Shown piece after piece: positions 17,258 to 25,931 of a DNA stretch of 41,143 nt. Under the pieces are notes generated by a model. That model saw only the letters and a program-made list of their open reading frames with translations. It ran no database searches and had not been told where the DNA came from. Source of the stretch: DATLFS01 sp035540935 (GTDB lineage Bacteria > Actinomycetota > CADDZG01 > WHSQ01); the NCBI GenBank assembly GCA_035540935.1, contig DATLFS010000021.1, positions 1 to 41,143 of the forward strand, given 5' to 3'. Position numbers and translations under genes: made by a program. Position 1 is the stretch's first letter, and every line of letters begins with the position of its first letter.

Positions 17258-18364
17258 TCAGGAGATGCGGTCCTGGATCACCTTCGTGAGCAGGGGAAAG
17301 AGCGTGTAGAGCACGAGCGCTCCGATCGCCACCGGCAGGGCGAACACGATCTCCCCGCGGTCGAGGAAGGTGAAGGCGAGGCCGGCACCGGCGGCGAGAG
17401 CCGACCAGACGTACATCACGACGACCGCCTGCCGGTGGCCGTGGCCGAGGTCCATCAGACGGTGGTGCAAGTGCTCTTTGTCGGCGTGGAAGACGTTGCG
17501 CCGCCGCCGGGCCCGGCGGACGACCGCCAGCAGGGCGTCGAGGATCGGGATGGCGATGACGGCGAGAGGGATCAGCAAGGGGACGTAGGCCAGGAACACC
17601 TCGGAGGACGACGGACTCAGCGCGAACGGGATGTTGCCGACGCCGGCGATCGTCGTGGCCCCCAGGACGAGCCCGAGCAACATGCTGCCCGAGTCGCCCA
17701 TGAAGATCTTGGCGGGATGGAAGTTGTAGCGGAGGAAACCGACGGTGGCACCGACGAGCGCGATCGCCGCCAGCGGCGCCACGTACGCCGGGATGAGGAC
17801 CTCCTCCGAGAGACGGAAAGCGAAGACGAAGAAGGCCGACGCGGCGATCGCGACGATGCCGGCGGCGAGCCCGTCGAGGCCGTCGACCAGATTCACCGCG
17901 TTCATCATCACGACCAGCCAAGCGACCGTCACGAGAACGGACACGTCGTCGGAGAGGCTCACGTACTGGTCCGGCAGAAGGACGAACTGGAACTTGACGT
18001 TCGCTAGGAACAGCACACCCGCGGCGAAGATCTGTCCCGCCAGCTTCACCGGAGCCGGCAACGAGAGGAAGTCGTCGACGACGCCGAGCACGAAGACGAC
18101 GATGCTGCCGGCGGCGATACCGAGCGGCGCCGACGACGTACGGAACACCTCCTCGAACTCCGGCATCCGGCTCGCGACGACCCCGGCGGCGAAGATCCCG
18201 ATGAACAGTGCGAGGCCGCCGAGGGTGGGCGTCGGCTCGGCATGGACCTTGCGGTCGTTCGGCTGGTCTATCGCGCCGATCTTGATCGAGAACCACCGGA
18301 CGAGAGGCGTCACGATGAAGGTCGTGACGAGCGCGACGAGGCCGACGAGGAGGTAGGGGGTCAT
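17258..18364 (-). CDS. wecA: WecA/Rfe-type undecaprenyl-phosphate sugar-1-phosphate transferase
   Basis: A 368-aa polytopic membrane enzyme of the MraY/WecA family, which moves a sugar-1-phosphate (usually GlcNAc-1-P) from a UDP-sugar to undecaprenyl or decaprenyl phosphate to begin a cell-wall glycan. Motifs on the cytoplasmic loops: KVHAEPTPTLGGLALF, VDDFLSLP (96-103), NAVNLVDGLDGLA (155-167), FHPAKIFMGDSGS (215-227) and HADKEHLHHRL (293-303). The HLHH-type loop indicates the WecA/TagO branch rather than MraY. It starts 3 nt after glyA and lies where rfe sits before the atp operon in mycobacteria. The exact polymer (arabinogalactan linker, teichoic acid or other) is unknown here. Confidence 0.9.
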   Translation of the reverse strand: MTPYLLVGLVALVTTFIVTPLVRWFSIKIGAIDQPNDRKVHAEPTPTLGGLALFIGIFAAGVVASRMPEFEEVFRTSSAPLGIAAGSIVVFVLGVVDDFLSLPAPVKLAGQIFAAGVLFLANVKFQFVLLPDQYVSLSDDVSVLVTVAWLVVMMNAVNLVDGLDGLAAGIVAIAASAFFVFAFRLSEEVLIPAYVAPLAAIALVGATVGFLRYNFHPAKIFMGDSGSMLLGLVLGATTIAGVGNIPFALSPSSSEVFLAYVPLLIPLAVIAIPILDALLAVVRRARRRRNVFHADKEHLHHRLMDLGHGHRQAVVVMYVWSALAAGAGLAFTFLDRGEIVFALPVAIGALVLYTLFPLLTKVIQDRIS

Positions 18365-18367
18365 CCC

Positions 18368-19633
18368 CTAAGCCGCCTCCGGATAGGGGCGGAAGCGCTC
18401 GGTCAGTGCCGCGACCTCCTCGCGGACCGCGGCGGCGACGGCCGGTGAGTCGTCCTTGAGAACCCGCGCGATGAGCCGTGCCACGGCGCGGGCCTCGTCC
18501 GCCTTCATGCCACACGTTGTGATGGCGGGCGTCCCGATGCGGATGCCGGAGGCGATGAACGGCTTCTGAGGGTCGTACGGGATCGCGTTCTTGTTCACGG
18601 TGATGCCGACGTCGTCGAGACGCTCCTCGGCCTCCTTGCCCGTGATGTCGATCGGACGCAGGTCGACGAGCATCAGGTGGTTGTCGGTTCCCCCCGAGAC
18701 GATGCGGAGCCCCTCCTCTGCGAAGGCCTCCGCCATCGCACGGGCGTTCGCGACCGTCTGGTGCGCGTAGGCTTTGAACTCGTCACCCATCGCCTCGCCG
18801 AAGGCCACCGCCTTCGCGGCGATCGAATGCATGAGTGGCCCGCCCTGCCATCCTGGAAACACACTCTTGTCGATCGCCGAGGCGTGCTCCTGCTTGCACA
18901 TGATCATCGCCCCGCGTGGCCCGCGGAGTGTCTTGTGCGTCGTAGCGGTGACGACGTCCGCATACGGCACCGGGTTCGGATGCGCGCCGCCCGCGACGAG
19001 ACCGATGAAGTGCGCCGCGTCCACGATGAAGATCGCGCCGACCTCGTCGGCGATCTCGCGCATCGCGGCGAAGTCCCATACGCGGGGGTACGCCGAGGCG
19101 CCGGCGATCAAGAGCTTCGGGCGATGCTCGTGCGCCAGCCCCCTCACCTCGTCCAGGTCGAGCAGCTCCGTGTCCTCGCGCACCCCGTAGTGGACGGCGT
19201 TGAAGAGCTTTCCCGAGAACGAGGCGAAGTGGCCGTGCGTCAGGTGACCGCCCATCGGCAAGGCGAGGCCGAGGATCGTGTCGCCCGGCTCGGCGAACGC
19301 GAAGTAGGCGGCAGCGTTCGCCGACGCGCCGGAGTGAGGCTGGACGTTGACGTGCTCGGCGCCGAATATCTGCCGCGCGCGTTCGATGGCGAGGTTCTCC
19401 ACGACATCCACGTGCTCGCAGCCGCCGTAGTAGCGCTTGCCGGGATAGCCCTCGGCGTATTTGTTGGTCAGGGGGGTGCCGAGCGCGGCGAGCACGGCGG
19501 GTGAGGAGAAGTTCTCCGAGGCGATGAGCTCGATCTTCGTGTTCTCGCGCCGGACCTCTGCCCGGATCGCATCCGCCACCTGCGGATCGCTCTTCTCGAG
19601 CCCCGTCCAGTCGATCCAGCCGGGTGTGCTCAC
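18368..19633 (-). CDS. glyA: serine hydroxymethyltransferase
   Basis: A 421-aa PLP enzyme that interconverts serine plus tetrahydrofolate and glycine plus methylene-tetrahydrofolate, supplying one-carbon units. Motifs: ELIASENFSSPAVL, EGYPGKRYYGG, VNVQPHSGASANAAAYFA, the PLP-contacting DAAHFIGL (Asp205, His208) and the Schiff-base lysine Lys234 in TTHKTLRGPRG. The GTG start at 19633 overlaps the rpiB stop as GTGA. It is followed closely by the wecA-like gene. Intact and of normal length. Confidence 0.96.
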   Translation of the reverse strand: MSTPGWIDWTGLEKSDPQVADAIRAEVRRENTKIELIASENFSSPAVLAALGTPLTNKYAEGYPGKRYYGGCEHVDVVENLAIERARQIFGAEHVNVQPHSGASANAAAYFAFAEPGDTILGLALPMGGHLTHGHFASFSGKLFNAVHYGVREDTELLDLDEVRGLAHEHRPKLLIAGASAYPRVWDFAAMREIADEVGAIFIVDAAHFIGLVAGGAHPNPVPYADVVTATTHKTLRGPRGAMIMCKQEHASAIDKSVFPGWQGGPLMHSIAAKAVAFGEAMGDEFKAYAHQTVANARAMAEAFAEEGLRIVSGGTDNHLMLVDLRPIDITGKEAEERLDDVGITVNKNAIPYDPQKPFIASGIRIGTPAITTCGMKADEARAVARLIARVLKDDSPAVAAAVREEVAALTERFRPYPEAA

Positions 19634-20085
19634 CGCGACTCACACTCCTCTTTCTCGATGTCGCCGATCATCGCCACGCGGCGCTGGTGCCTTCCGCCGT
19701 CGAACCCCGCCGCCAGGAACGCGTCGAGGATCGCGAGCGCCAGTGTCTCGCCGAGGATCCGGGACCCCAGCGCCAGCACGTTCGCGTCGTTGTGCTGCCT
19801 CGCCAGCCGCGCCGTGAGCTCGTTGTAACAGAGCGCGGCCCTGACGCCACGGACCTTGTTGGCGGCGATCTGCTCGCCCTGACCGCTGCCGCCGAGCACC
19901 ACCCCGAGGTCGGCCTCGCCTCCGACGATCTTCCGCCCGACGGCGGCACAGAAGGGCGGGTAGTCGACGGGATCGTCGGAGTCGGTGCCCAGGTCGAGGA
20001 TGTCGTGCCCTCCACTTGCGAGGTGCCTTGCGACGGCCGCCTTCAGGGCGAAACCGGCGTGATCTGCGCCCAGAGCGATCCTCAC
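19630..20085 (-). CDS. rpiB: ribose-5-phosphate isomerase B (Glu-type)
   Basis: A 151-aa RpiB, interconverting ribose 5-phosphate and ribulose 5-phosphate in the pentose phosphate pathway. The N-terminus has the phosphate-binding Asp8-His9 (GADHAGF); the active-site segment is GGSGQGEQIAANKVRG. Where E. coli RpiB has the catalytic Cys (ICGTG), this protein has Gly, and Glu71 takes the base position, as in the Mycobacterium tuberculosis enzyme. It overlaps glyA by 4 nt. The transaldolase encoded at 27766-28446 belongs to the same pathway. Confidence 0.93.
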   Translation of the reverse strand: MRIALGADHAGFALKAAVARHLASGGHDILDLGTDSDDPVDYPPFCAAVGRKIVGGEADLGVVLGGSGQGEQIAANKVRGVRAALCYNELTARLARQHNDANVLALGSRILGETLALAILDAFLAAGFDGGRHQRRVAMIGDIEKEECESR

Positions 20086-20125
20086 CGGCGCAGCATACCG
20101 GGGCGCCCTTCGCGGTCTCCGGAGT

Positions 20126-20653
20126 TCACGGAGGCGTCAGCGCGTCCGCCAGGGCCAGGACGCCCGCCTCGATCTCGCCGGCGCAGCGACCGTAGGAGGA
20201 GAGTGGCAGGCCCATCGGGTCGTCGAGATCCAGTCTGCGGAGGCGCTCCGGCCGCGGCGACGCGAGGAGGCCGCGGACCCGTGCGCCGGGGTCGCGTGCG
20301 TCCGCGGGCACCTTCATCTCCGCGAGCTCCTTGAGCAGCACGACCTTCCCGGCCGCTTCCGGACAAAGAGCGAGGACCTCTCGCTCGTGAACCGAGGTCA
20401 TGACGACGACGAGGTCGGCGCGCTCGACCTCCTCCGGATCCAGAGGCCGGGACCGATGCCGCGACAGATCGATGTCGCGGCCGCGCAGGACCGCAACGGC
20501 GTCGGGGGTCGCCGGATTACCCGTGCCCGCCCACGTGCCCGCGGACGAGACGCGCACACCGCGCACGCCGCGGCGCGCTAGCTCGCTCTGCAACATGGCT
20601 GCGGCCATCGGTGACCGGCACAGATTGCCGGTGCACACGAAGAGGATCTCCAC
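20126..20653 (-). CDS. low-molecular-weight protein phosphatase (YwlE/PtpA family)
   Basis: A 175-aa LMW phosphatase. The P-loop CTGNLCRS has the nucleophile Cys7 and Arg13 of the CX5R signature; SSAGTWA and the general-acid region LDDPMG (Asp145-Pro146) are present. The position that is Thr in the arginine phosphatase YwlE, and Ile in PtpA-type tyrosine phosphatases, is Leu11 here. The substrate therefore cannot be called, although a tyrosine phosphatase is a little more likely. A loop of about 20 residues between the P-loop domain and the DP motif (DARDPGARVRGLLASPRPER) makes it longer than usual. Start GTG at 20653 with SD GGAAGGAAG. Its neighbours match the ywlE-rpiB-glyA order of Bacillus. 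Confidence 0.88.
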   Translation of the reverse strand: MEILFVCTGNLCRSPMAAAMLQSELARRGVRGVRVSSAGTWAGTGNPATPDAVAVLRGRDIDLSRHRSRPLDPEEVERADLVVVMTSVHEREVLALCPEAAGKVVLLKELAEMKVPADARDPGARVRGLLASPRPERLRRLDLDDPMGLPLSSYGRCAGEIEAGVLALADALTPP

Positions 20654-20677
20654 GGCTTCCTTCCATCGAGGACTCGT

Positions 20678-20683
20678 TAGGGT
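20678..20683 (+). promoter_or_regulatory. -10 element for a leaderless carboxypeptidase transcript
   Basis: TAGGGT ends exactly 6 nt before the ATG at 20690, so the transcript would begin on the A of the start codon. No SD precedes that ATG, in keeping with leaderless translation. The divergent phosphatase start is only 36 nt away. Confidence 0.5.
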
Positions 20684-20689
20684 GTACCC

Positions 20690-22189
20690 ATGCCTTCGGC
20701 CTGGGAACGACTGCTGCCGCGCCTGTACGAGCTGCGCGATCTCCACGGGACGCTCGCCCTCCTGCACTGGGACCAAGCGGTCATGATGCCGCCCTCCGGC
20801 GGAGAGGCGCGCGCTCGCATGATCTCGACCGTCGAGGCGATCGCCCACAACAGGCTCGTCGACCCCGAGATCGGCGACCTACTCGCGGAGCTTCGGGATG
20901 ACGGCGGCCTTGACGAGGTGACCGCGGCTCACGTGCGCGTGCTGGCGAGGGACTACGACCGCGCCGTGAAGATCCCCGAGAGGTTGGTGCGGGAGATCGC
21001 GGAGGAAAGCGGCCTCGCTTACCAGACGTGGACGAAGGCTCGCCCCGAGGACGACTTTCCCGCGATGCGTCCGCACCTCGAGCGCCTCGTGGCGCTGAAG
21101 AAAGAGGAGGCGGACGCCGTCGGATTCGAAGGCGAGCGATACGACGCTCTCCTCGACATCTTCGAGCCGGGCATGCGAACCGTCGACGTCGAGAAGATGT
21201 TCGGCGACCTGGTTGCCGGCCTGCGTCCGGTCGCCGACGCCATTCTCGAATCGACCGGGCCGCGTCCCTCCTTCTTGTCCGCGGCCTACGAGGAGGACCG
21301 GCAGATGCGGTTCTGCCAATGGCTGGTCGCGCAGATCGGTTTCGACGGGGATGCCGGTCGTCTCGATCTCTCCCCTCATCCGTTCACGACGACGATCTCT
21401 CCCGGAGACATCCGGCAGACGACGCGCACCGATCGGAACAGCGCCCTCGAAGCGGTCTTCGCCGCGCTCCACGAGACCGGGCACGCGTTGTACGAGCAAG
21501 GCATCCCGCAGGATCTGCTGGGCCTTCCCGCCGGAAACGCCCCTTCGCTGGGCATCCACGAGAGCCAGTCGCGCATGTGGGAGAACCAGGTCGGGCGATC
21601 ACGCCCGTTCTGCGACTTCCTGCTTCCGAAGCTCAAGGACCAGTTCCCGGAGGAGCTCGGGAACGTCTCGCCCGACGAGTTCCACCGCGGCGCCAACTTC
21701 CCCGCGCGCAGCCTCATCCGCGTACACGCCGATGAGCTGACGTACAACCTCCACGTGGCGCTTCGGTTCGAGCTGGAGGTGGCGCTCTTCCGCGACGAGC
21801 TCGAGGTCGCGGATCTTCCCGGGGCGTGGAACGACGGCATGGAGCGCAACGTCGGCGTGAGGCCGTCGAGCGACTCCCAGGGTGTTCTTCAGGACATGCA
21901 CTGGTCGGGCGGCGCGTTCGGCTACTTCCCCACGTACACGCTCGGCACCATGTACTCCGCCGCGTTCTTCCGCCGAGCCGAAGAAGATCTCGGCGACCTC
22001 TCGCAGGATCTCCGGAAAGGCGACGGCGCGCGGCTCCTCGGGTGGCTGCGAGAGAACATCCACCGCAAGGCCTACGTGCTGCCCGCCGCGGAGCTCGGCG
22101 AGAGCGTGCTCGGCGGCCCGCTCTCGGCGGAGCCGCTACTCGACTACCTGCGCGACAAGTACACCGCGATCTTCGACGTCTCGCTCTAG
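20690..22189 (+). CDS. M32-family metallocarboxypeptidase (Taq carboxypeptidase type)
   Basis: A 499-aa mostly helical zinc carboxypeptidase, cytoplasmic since no signal peptide is seen. The active site HETGH (261-265) supplies two His ligands and the catalytic Glu, and HESQSR (290-295) supplies the third ligand. The family-specific DLSPHPFTTTISPGDIRQTT, GIHESQSRMWEN and HWSGGAFGYFPTYTLG are all present. The length is as expected (about 500). The gene is flanked by oppositely oriented genes; its stop shares CTAG (22186-22189) with the stop of the ywlC-type gene. It interrupts the otherwise conserved run from ywlC to the LMW phosphatase gene. Confidence 0.94.
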   Translation: MPSAWERLLPRLYELRDLHGTLALLHWDQAVMMPPSGGEARARMISTVEAIAHNRLVDPEIGDLLAELRDDGGLDEVTAAHVRVLARDYDRAVKIPERLVREIAEESGLAYQTWTKARPEDDFPAMRPHLERLVALKKEEADAVGFEGERYDALLDIFEPGMRTVDVEKMFGDLVAGLRPVADAILESTGPRPSFLSAAYEEDRQMRFCQWLVAQIGFDGDAGRLDLSPHPFTTTISPGDIRQTTRTDRNSALEAVFAALHETGHALYEQGIPQDLLGLPAGNAPSLGIHESQSRMWENQVGRSRPFCDFLLPKLKDQFPEELGNVSPDEFHRGANFPARSLIRVHADELTYNLHVALRFELEVALFRDELEVADLPGAWNDGMERNVGVRPSSDSQGVLQDMHWSGGAFGYFPTYTLGTMYSAAFFRRAEEDLGDLSQDLRKGDGARLLGWLRENIHRKAYVLPAAELGESVLGGPLSAEPLLDYLRDKYTAIFDVSL

Positions 22190-22776
22190 CCGGGAAGCGC
22201 CCGCTCCAGCGCGGCGCGCGTGACGGCTCCCTCACGCAAGATCTCGAGCCCGTCGACGAGGCGCACGACGGTGCTCGGCGCGCCGTCGCAACGGCCGCCC
22301 TCGATGAAGACGTCCACCGCGTCGCCGAAGTAGGAGCGGGCTTCGTCCACCGACCGCGCCGGCTCCCGGCCCGAAGGGTTGGCACTCGTGACCGCGAGAG
22401 GCCCGGCGCGCCGCAGCAACTCGAGACACACGTCGTGCTCGGGGATGCGAACGGCCACGTCCTCCTGCTTCCCCGTGCCGCCCAGATCAGCCGCGAAGGT
22501 GAACTGCCGCGGCAGCACGATCGTGAGCGGCCCCGGCCAGAACCGGTCCGCGAGGGCGCTCGCCGCATCGGAGAAGACGACGACCTCCTCGAGGGTCGAG
22601 CGGCTGGGACCAAGGACGGGTATCGGCTTGTGTGCCGGACGTCCCTTGATCCTGTAGATCTCGTCGATCGATCCGGGCACCGCGGGCAGGACCCCGATGC
22701 CGTACACGGTGTCGGTCGGGACGACGATCGGCCTTCCTGCGCGCAGCGTCTCGATCGCGATGTCCATCTGGTTCAC
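22186..22776 (-). CDS. ywlC: L-threonylcarbamoyladenylate synthase (YrdC/Sua5 family)
   Basis: A 196-aa YrdC-domain enzyme that makes threonylcarbamoyl-AMP for the t6A modification of ANN-decoding tRNAs. Motifs: RPIVVPTDTVYGIGV, the KGRPAHKPIPVL nucleotide/bicarbonate-binding segment, FWPGPLTIVLPR, AVRIPEHDVC and LAVTSANPSG. The start is taken as GTG at 22776, which forms GTGA with the prmC stop and has AAGGGGAG 5 nt upstream; a GTG 6 nt earlier is possible but would abut the SD. It is the last gene of the rho-prfA-prmC operon. Confidence 0.93.
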   Translation of the reverse strand: MNQMDIAIETLRAGRPIVVPTDTVYGIGVLPAVPGSIDEIYRIKGRPAHKPIPVLGPSRSTLEEVVVFSDAASALADRFWPGPLTIVLPRQFTFAADLGGTGKQEDVAVRIPEHDVCLELLRRAGPLAVTSANPSGREPARSVDEARSYFGDAVDVFIEGGRCDGAPSTVVRLVDGLEILREGAVTRAALERALPG

Positions 22777-23612
22777 GGCCACTCCCCTTCGACGATGCGG
22801 TCCCTCCCGGCGAGATCCGGGAGGACGGAGACCTGCCGGTATCCCGCCTCTTCCAGCAGCGTCCGGACATCCTCTCCCTGACGCTCCCCGATCTCGAGGA
22901 CGAGCCAGCCGCCGCGCCGCAGCCAGCGCCGCGCGGTCGCCGCGAGACGCGCGATCACTGCAAGGCCGTCGTCCCCTGCAAAGAGTGCACGCTGCGGCTC
23001 GTGCTCCACGACGTCCACGGGGAGCATGCCGCGCTCCCCTTCCGCCACGTAAGGCGGGTTCGACACCACCACATCCACGGCGCTCTGCAGCTCACCGGGC
23101 AGGCCGGTCAGCAGATCACACTGCACGAGGTCGACCCGAGCGCCGAGTGTCTCGATGTTCCGCACGGCCCACGCCGCCGCCTCGTCGCTCACCTCCGTGG
23201 CGAAGACGCGGGCGTCGGGCCGCTCGTCGGCGACCGCCAGCGCGATCGCTCCGGAACCCGTACCGACGTCGACGAGCGTCCCTCCGAAACGCAGACGTTC
23301 CATCGCGCGGCCGGCCACGAGCTCCGTCTCCGGCCGCGGCACGAGGACGCCCGGGCCGACCGCCACTTCCAGACGACGGAAACCGGCTATGCCCGTCACG
23401 TATTGCAGCGGCTCACCCGCGGCGCGCCGCCGCGCCAGCGCAACCGCGCGGTCTCTCGTTTCGGCAGAGAGGTCGGCGGCGCCGGCGAGTTCGCTGCGGC
23501 TGCGGCCGGCCGCAGCCTCTACGATCCAGCGCGCCTCCGCGGCGGCGGAGTCTCCCCCGGCCTCCTCCAGAAGCCGCGCGACCTCGTGCGCGAGCTCGTG
23601 GAACGTCGTCAG
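22773..23612 (-). CDS. prmC: peptide chain release factor N5-glutamine methyltransferase
   Basis: A 279-aa SAM-dependent methyltransferase that methylates the Gln of the GGQ motif in release factors; its substrate RF1 is encoded just upstream. Motif I is DVGTGSGA (115-122) and the catalytic NPPY is at 185-188. No ATG, GTG or TTG lies in frame at the right place: the next in-frame GTG would remove about 70 residues, including the helical N-terminal domain. The frame aligns with homologues from the CTG at 23612, which overlaps the prfA stop as CTGA and has GAAGGA 9 nt upstream, so a CTG start codon is proposed. Confidence 0.93.
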   Translation of the reverse strand: MTTFHELAHEVARLLEEAGGDSAAAEARWIVEAAAGRSRSELAGAADLSAETRDRAVALARRRAAGEPLQYVTGIAGFRRLEVAVGPGVLVPRPETELVAGRAMERLRFGGTLVDVGTGSGAIALAVADERPDARVFATEVSDEAAAWAVRNIETLGARVDLVQCDLLTGLPGELQSAVDVVVSNPPYVAEGERGMLPVDVVEHEPQRALFAGDDGLAVIARLAATARRWLRRGGWLVLEIGERQGEDVRTLLEEAGYRQVSVLPDLAGRDRIVEGEWP

Positions 23613-24685
23613 CTCTCGAGATCCTTCTTCCGCATCCCCGCGGTGAGGTTCTCGATCAGCTCGTCCAGATCGCCCTCGAGGATCTCGCCGAGGCGGTGCG
23701 TCGTGAAACCGACGCGGTGATCGGTGACGCGGTTGTCGGGGAAGTTGTAGGTCCGGATCCGCTCGGAGCGGTCGGCGGTGCGAACCTGCGCTCGCCGCGC
23801 CTCCGACTCCTCCCGCTGCTGCTCGTCCTGCGCGACCTGCAAGAGCCGCGCCCGCAGGATGCGGAGCGCCTTCTCCTTGTTCTGAAGTTGCGACTTCTCG
23901 TCCTGGCATGCGACCTCGATGCCGGTCGGGAGGTGCTTCATGCGTACTGCGGAGTCGGTGGTGTTGACCGACTGCCCTCCCGGTCCCGACGATCGGTAGA
24001 CGTCGATCTTGAGGTCTTTCGGCTCGATCTGGACGTCCACCTCCTCAGCCTCGGGAAGGACGAGGACCGCCGCCGCGGACGTGTGGATGCGTCCTGAGGA
24101 CTCCGTCACCGGCACGCGCTGCACGCGGTGGACGCCCGCCTCGTACTTGAGCCGTGAGTAAGCCCCTTTGCCCTTGACGGCGAAGACGGCCTCCTTCAAC
24201 GCCCCTACGCCGCTCTCGCCATAGGACAGGACCTCGGTTTTCCAGCCGCGCGCCTCCGCGTACCTCTGATACATGCGGAACAGCTCCTGCGCGAACAGTC
24301 CCGCCTCGTCGCCGCCGGCACCGGCGCGGATCTCCATGATCACGTCGCGGGCGTCGTTCGGATCCTTGGGCTGGATCGCCTCCGTCAACTCGGCTTCCAA
24401 TCGCTCGAGCTCCGCGCGCAGGCCGGCCATCTCGTCCTCGAGATACCGACGCTCTTCGTCGGAGGAGCCCTTGAGCATGGCGCGCCCCTGCGCGAAGTCC
24501 TCCGACGCGCGCTGGTAGGCACGCCATGCCTCGACGATGTCCCGAAGCTCTGCGTGCTCCTTCCCGAGGACCTTCAGCTGATCGGGTCTTCCGCCGAGCG
24601 AGGGGTCGGCCAGCTCCGCTTCGACCTGCTCGAAGCGCGCCTCCATCTCCTTCAGCCGCGTCTGGGCCGCCGCCGACAGCTCCAT
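23609..24685 (-). CDS. prfA: peptide chain release factor 1
   Basis: A 358-aa RF1, which ends translation at UAA and UAG. The RF1 codon-recognition tripeptide is PVT (192-194, in RVPVTESSGRIHT) and the peptidyl-hydrolysis motif is GGQ (236-238, in SSGPGGQSVNTTDS). The downstream segment FPDNRVTDHRVG is also typical. The ATG at 24685 is chosen over one 9 nt upstream because GGGAGG lies 9 nt before it, while it abuts the other. The stop is shared with the start of prmC. Confidence 0.97.
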   Translation of the reverse strand: MELSAAAQTRLKEMEARFEQVEAELADPSLGGRPDQLKVLGKEHAELRDIVEAWRAYQRASEDFAQGRAMLKGSSDEERRYLEDEMAGLRAELERLEAELTEAIQPKDPNDARDVIMEIRAGAGGDEAGLFAQELFRMYQRYAEARGWKTEVLSYGESGVGALKEAVFAVKGKGAYSRLKYEAGVHRVQRVPVTESSGRIHTSAAAVLVLPEAEEVDVQIEPKDLKIDVYRSSGPGGQSVNTTDSAVRMKHLPTGIEVACQDEKSQLQNKEKALRILRARLLQVAQDEQQREESEARRAQVRTADRSERIRTYNFPDNRVTDHRVGFTTHRLGEILEGDLDELIENLTAGMRKKDLES

Positions 24686-24722
24686 GGAAACCATCCTCCC
24701 ACGGTGGCAGAGGTCGTCCTGG

Positions 24723-25679
24723 TTAGGAGACCGGCGCCTCGGGTGCGTCCCCCGTCTCACCGGCGTCCCGCGTCACCGCCTGCATCGCCGCGATCGCAAC
24801 CTCGATCTGGTCGAGGGTCGGCGGCTTGGTCGTGATCCGCTGCAACGCCAACCCGGGGAGCATCGATGCCTTGAAGAACAGACTTTCCTCGTTGCGCGAG
24901 GCCAGTTTGATCGCCTCGTAGGAGAACCCCGCGAGGACCGGGATCGCTGCTATCCGCAGCGCGATGCGCGGCAGGAGCGCGGGCGGGAGGAAGAGGTCCA
25001 TGACGAAGTGCGCCAGGATCGTGAGGAAGAGAACGATGAAGAGGAAGTTGGTCCCGCAGCGAACGTGCAGCGTCGAATACTTGTCGTCGATCAGCTTCGG
25101 ATCGAGGGGGTCCCCGTTCTCATAGGCATAGATCGTCTTGTGCTCGGCGCCGTGGTACTGGAAGACGCGTCGAACATCCTTGAACTGCCCGATCAGAAGC
25201 AGATATCCGACGAAGAGCGACAGCCGTATGGCTCCCTCGATCAGGTTGAAGGTGAGCTTCCGCTCCGGAGCGACGTCGAAGATGTTCTCGATCATCCTCG
25301 TGCCCAGCACCGGCAACATGATGAAGATCGCCGAGAACATCACGATCGACACGGTCAGCGTCCAGCCCAACTGCTTGTCGGAGAGTTGCTCCTCCTCCTC
25401 GAGAGCGTGGTTCGCCGAGATCATGAGCGCCTTGATGCCGATCGCGAGGGACTCGCCGAGCACGACGCACCCGCGCACGAGAGGCCATTTGAGCCATGGA
25501 TGACGCTCCGCCAGCTTGGGCAGGGGGAAGCGCTCGACGGCGATCGTCTCGTCGGGACGCCGGCACGCGACCGACCACGACGCCGGCCCGCGCATCATGA
25601 CGCCCTCGAGGACCGCCTGGCCGCCGATCGAAGGTCTTCCTTCGCGCGGCGAAGAATGGATGTGCGGCCGGTCGCTCAC
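24723..25679 (-). CDS. DUF1385 (YqhQ-like) membrane protein
   Basis: A 318-aa integral membrane protein of the DUF1385 family, recognised by IGGQAVLEGVMMRGP near the N-terminus, the polar motif YHGAEHKTIYAYENG and the LHVRCGTNFLFIV segment. About four to five hydrophobic segments are seen between residues 65 and 250. The start is GTG at 25679, 6 nt after the rpmE stop, and lies before the conserved N-terminal motif. The function is not established. Members are often encoded next to rpmE and prfA, as here, and conserved His/Glu/Cys residues suggest a metal site. Confidence 0.88.
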   Translation of the reverse strand: MSDRPHIHSSPREGRPSIGGQAVLEGVMMRGPASWSVACRRPDETIAVERFPLPKLAERHPWLKWPLVRGCVVLGESLAIGIKALMISANHALEEEEQLSDKQLGWTLTVSIVMFSAIFIMLPVLGTRMIENIFDVAPERKLTFNLIEGAIRLSLFVGYLLLIGQFKDVRRVFQYHGAEHKTIYAYENGDPLDPKLIDDKYSTLHVRCGTNFLFIVLFLTILAHFVMDLFLPPALLPRIALRIAAIPVLAGFSYEAIKLASRNEESLFFKASMLPGLALQRITTKPPTLDQIEVAIAAMQAVTRDAGETGDAPEAPVS

Positions 25680-25685
25680 CGCCCG

Positions 25686-25931
25686 CTAGGCCTGCTCGGC
25701 GGGCTCCGCCGGAGGTTGGGGCGCGCTCTTCTGCTGCTTCGCGTACTTCCGCTGGAAACGCTCGACGCGGCCCCCGGTGTCCACGAGCTTCTGCTTGCCC
25801 GTATAGAACGGATGACACTGGTTGCAGAGCTCGACGTGGAGCTCCGGCTTCACCGAGCGGGTCGTGAAGACGTTGCCGCAGGAGCACGTGACCTTCGTCT
25901 CGACGTACTCCGGATGGATCCCCTGCTTCAT
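25686..25931 (-). CDS. rpmE: 50S ribosomal protein L31 (zinc-binding C+ form)
   Basis: An 81-aa ribosomal protein L31. The N-terminus MKQGIHPEYVETKVTCSCGN and the CNQCHPFYTGKQK segment contain the CxC and CxxC of the zinc-binding form, so this is the zinc-replete type; a paralogue without cysteines is not in this window. The ATG at 25931 overlaps the stop of the preceding small membrane-protein gene as ATGA and has GGAGAGG upstream. The C-terminal tail is extended and rich in Lys, Gln and Pro. Confidence 0.97.
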   Translation of the reverse strand: MKQGIHPEYVETKVTCSCGNVFTTRSVKPELHVELCNQCHPFYTGKQKLVDTGGRVERFQRKYAKQQKSAPQPPAEPAEQA

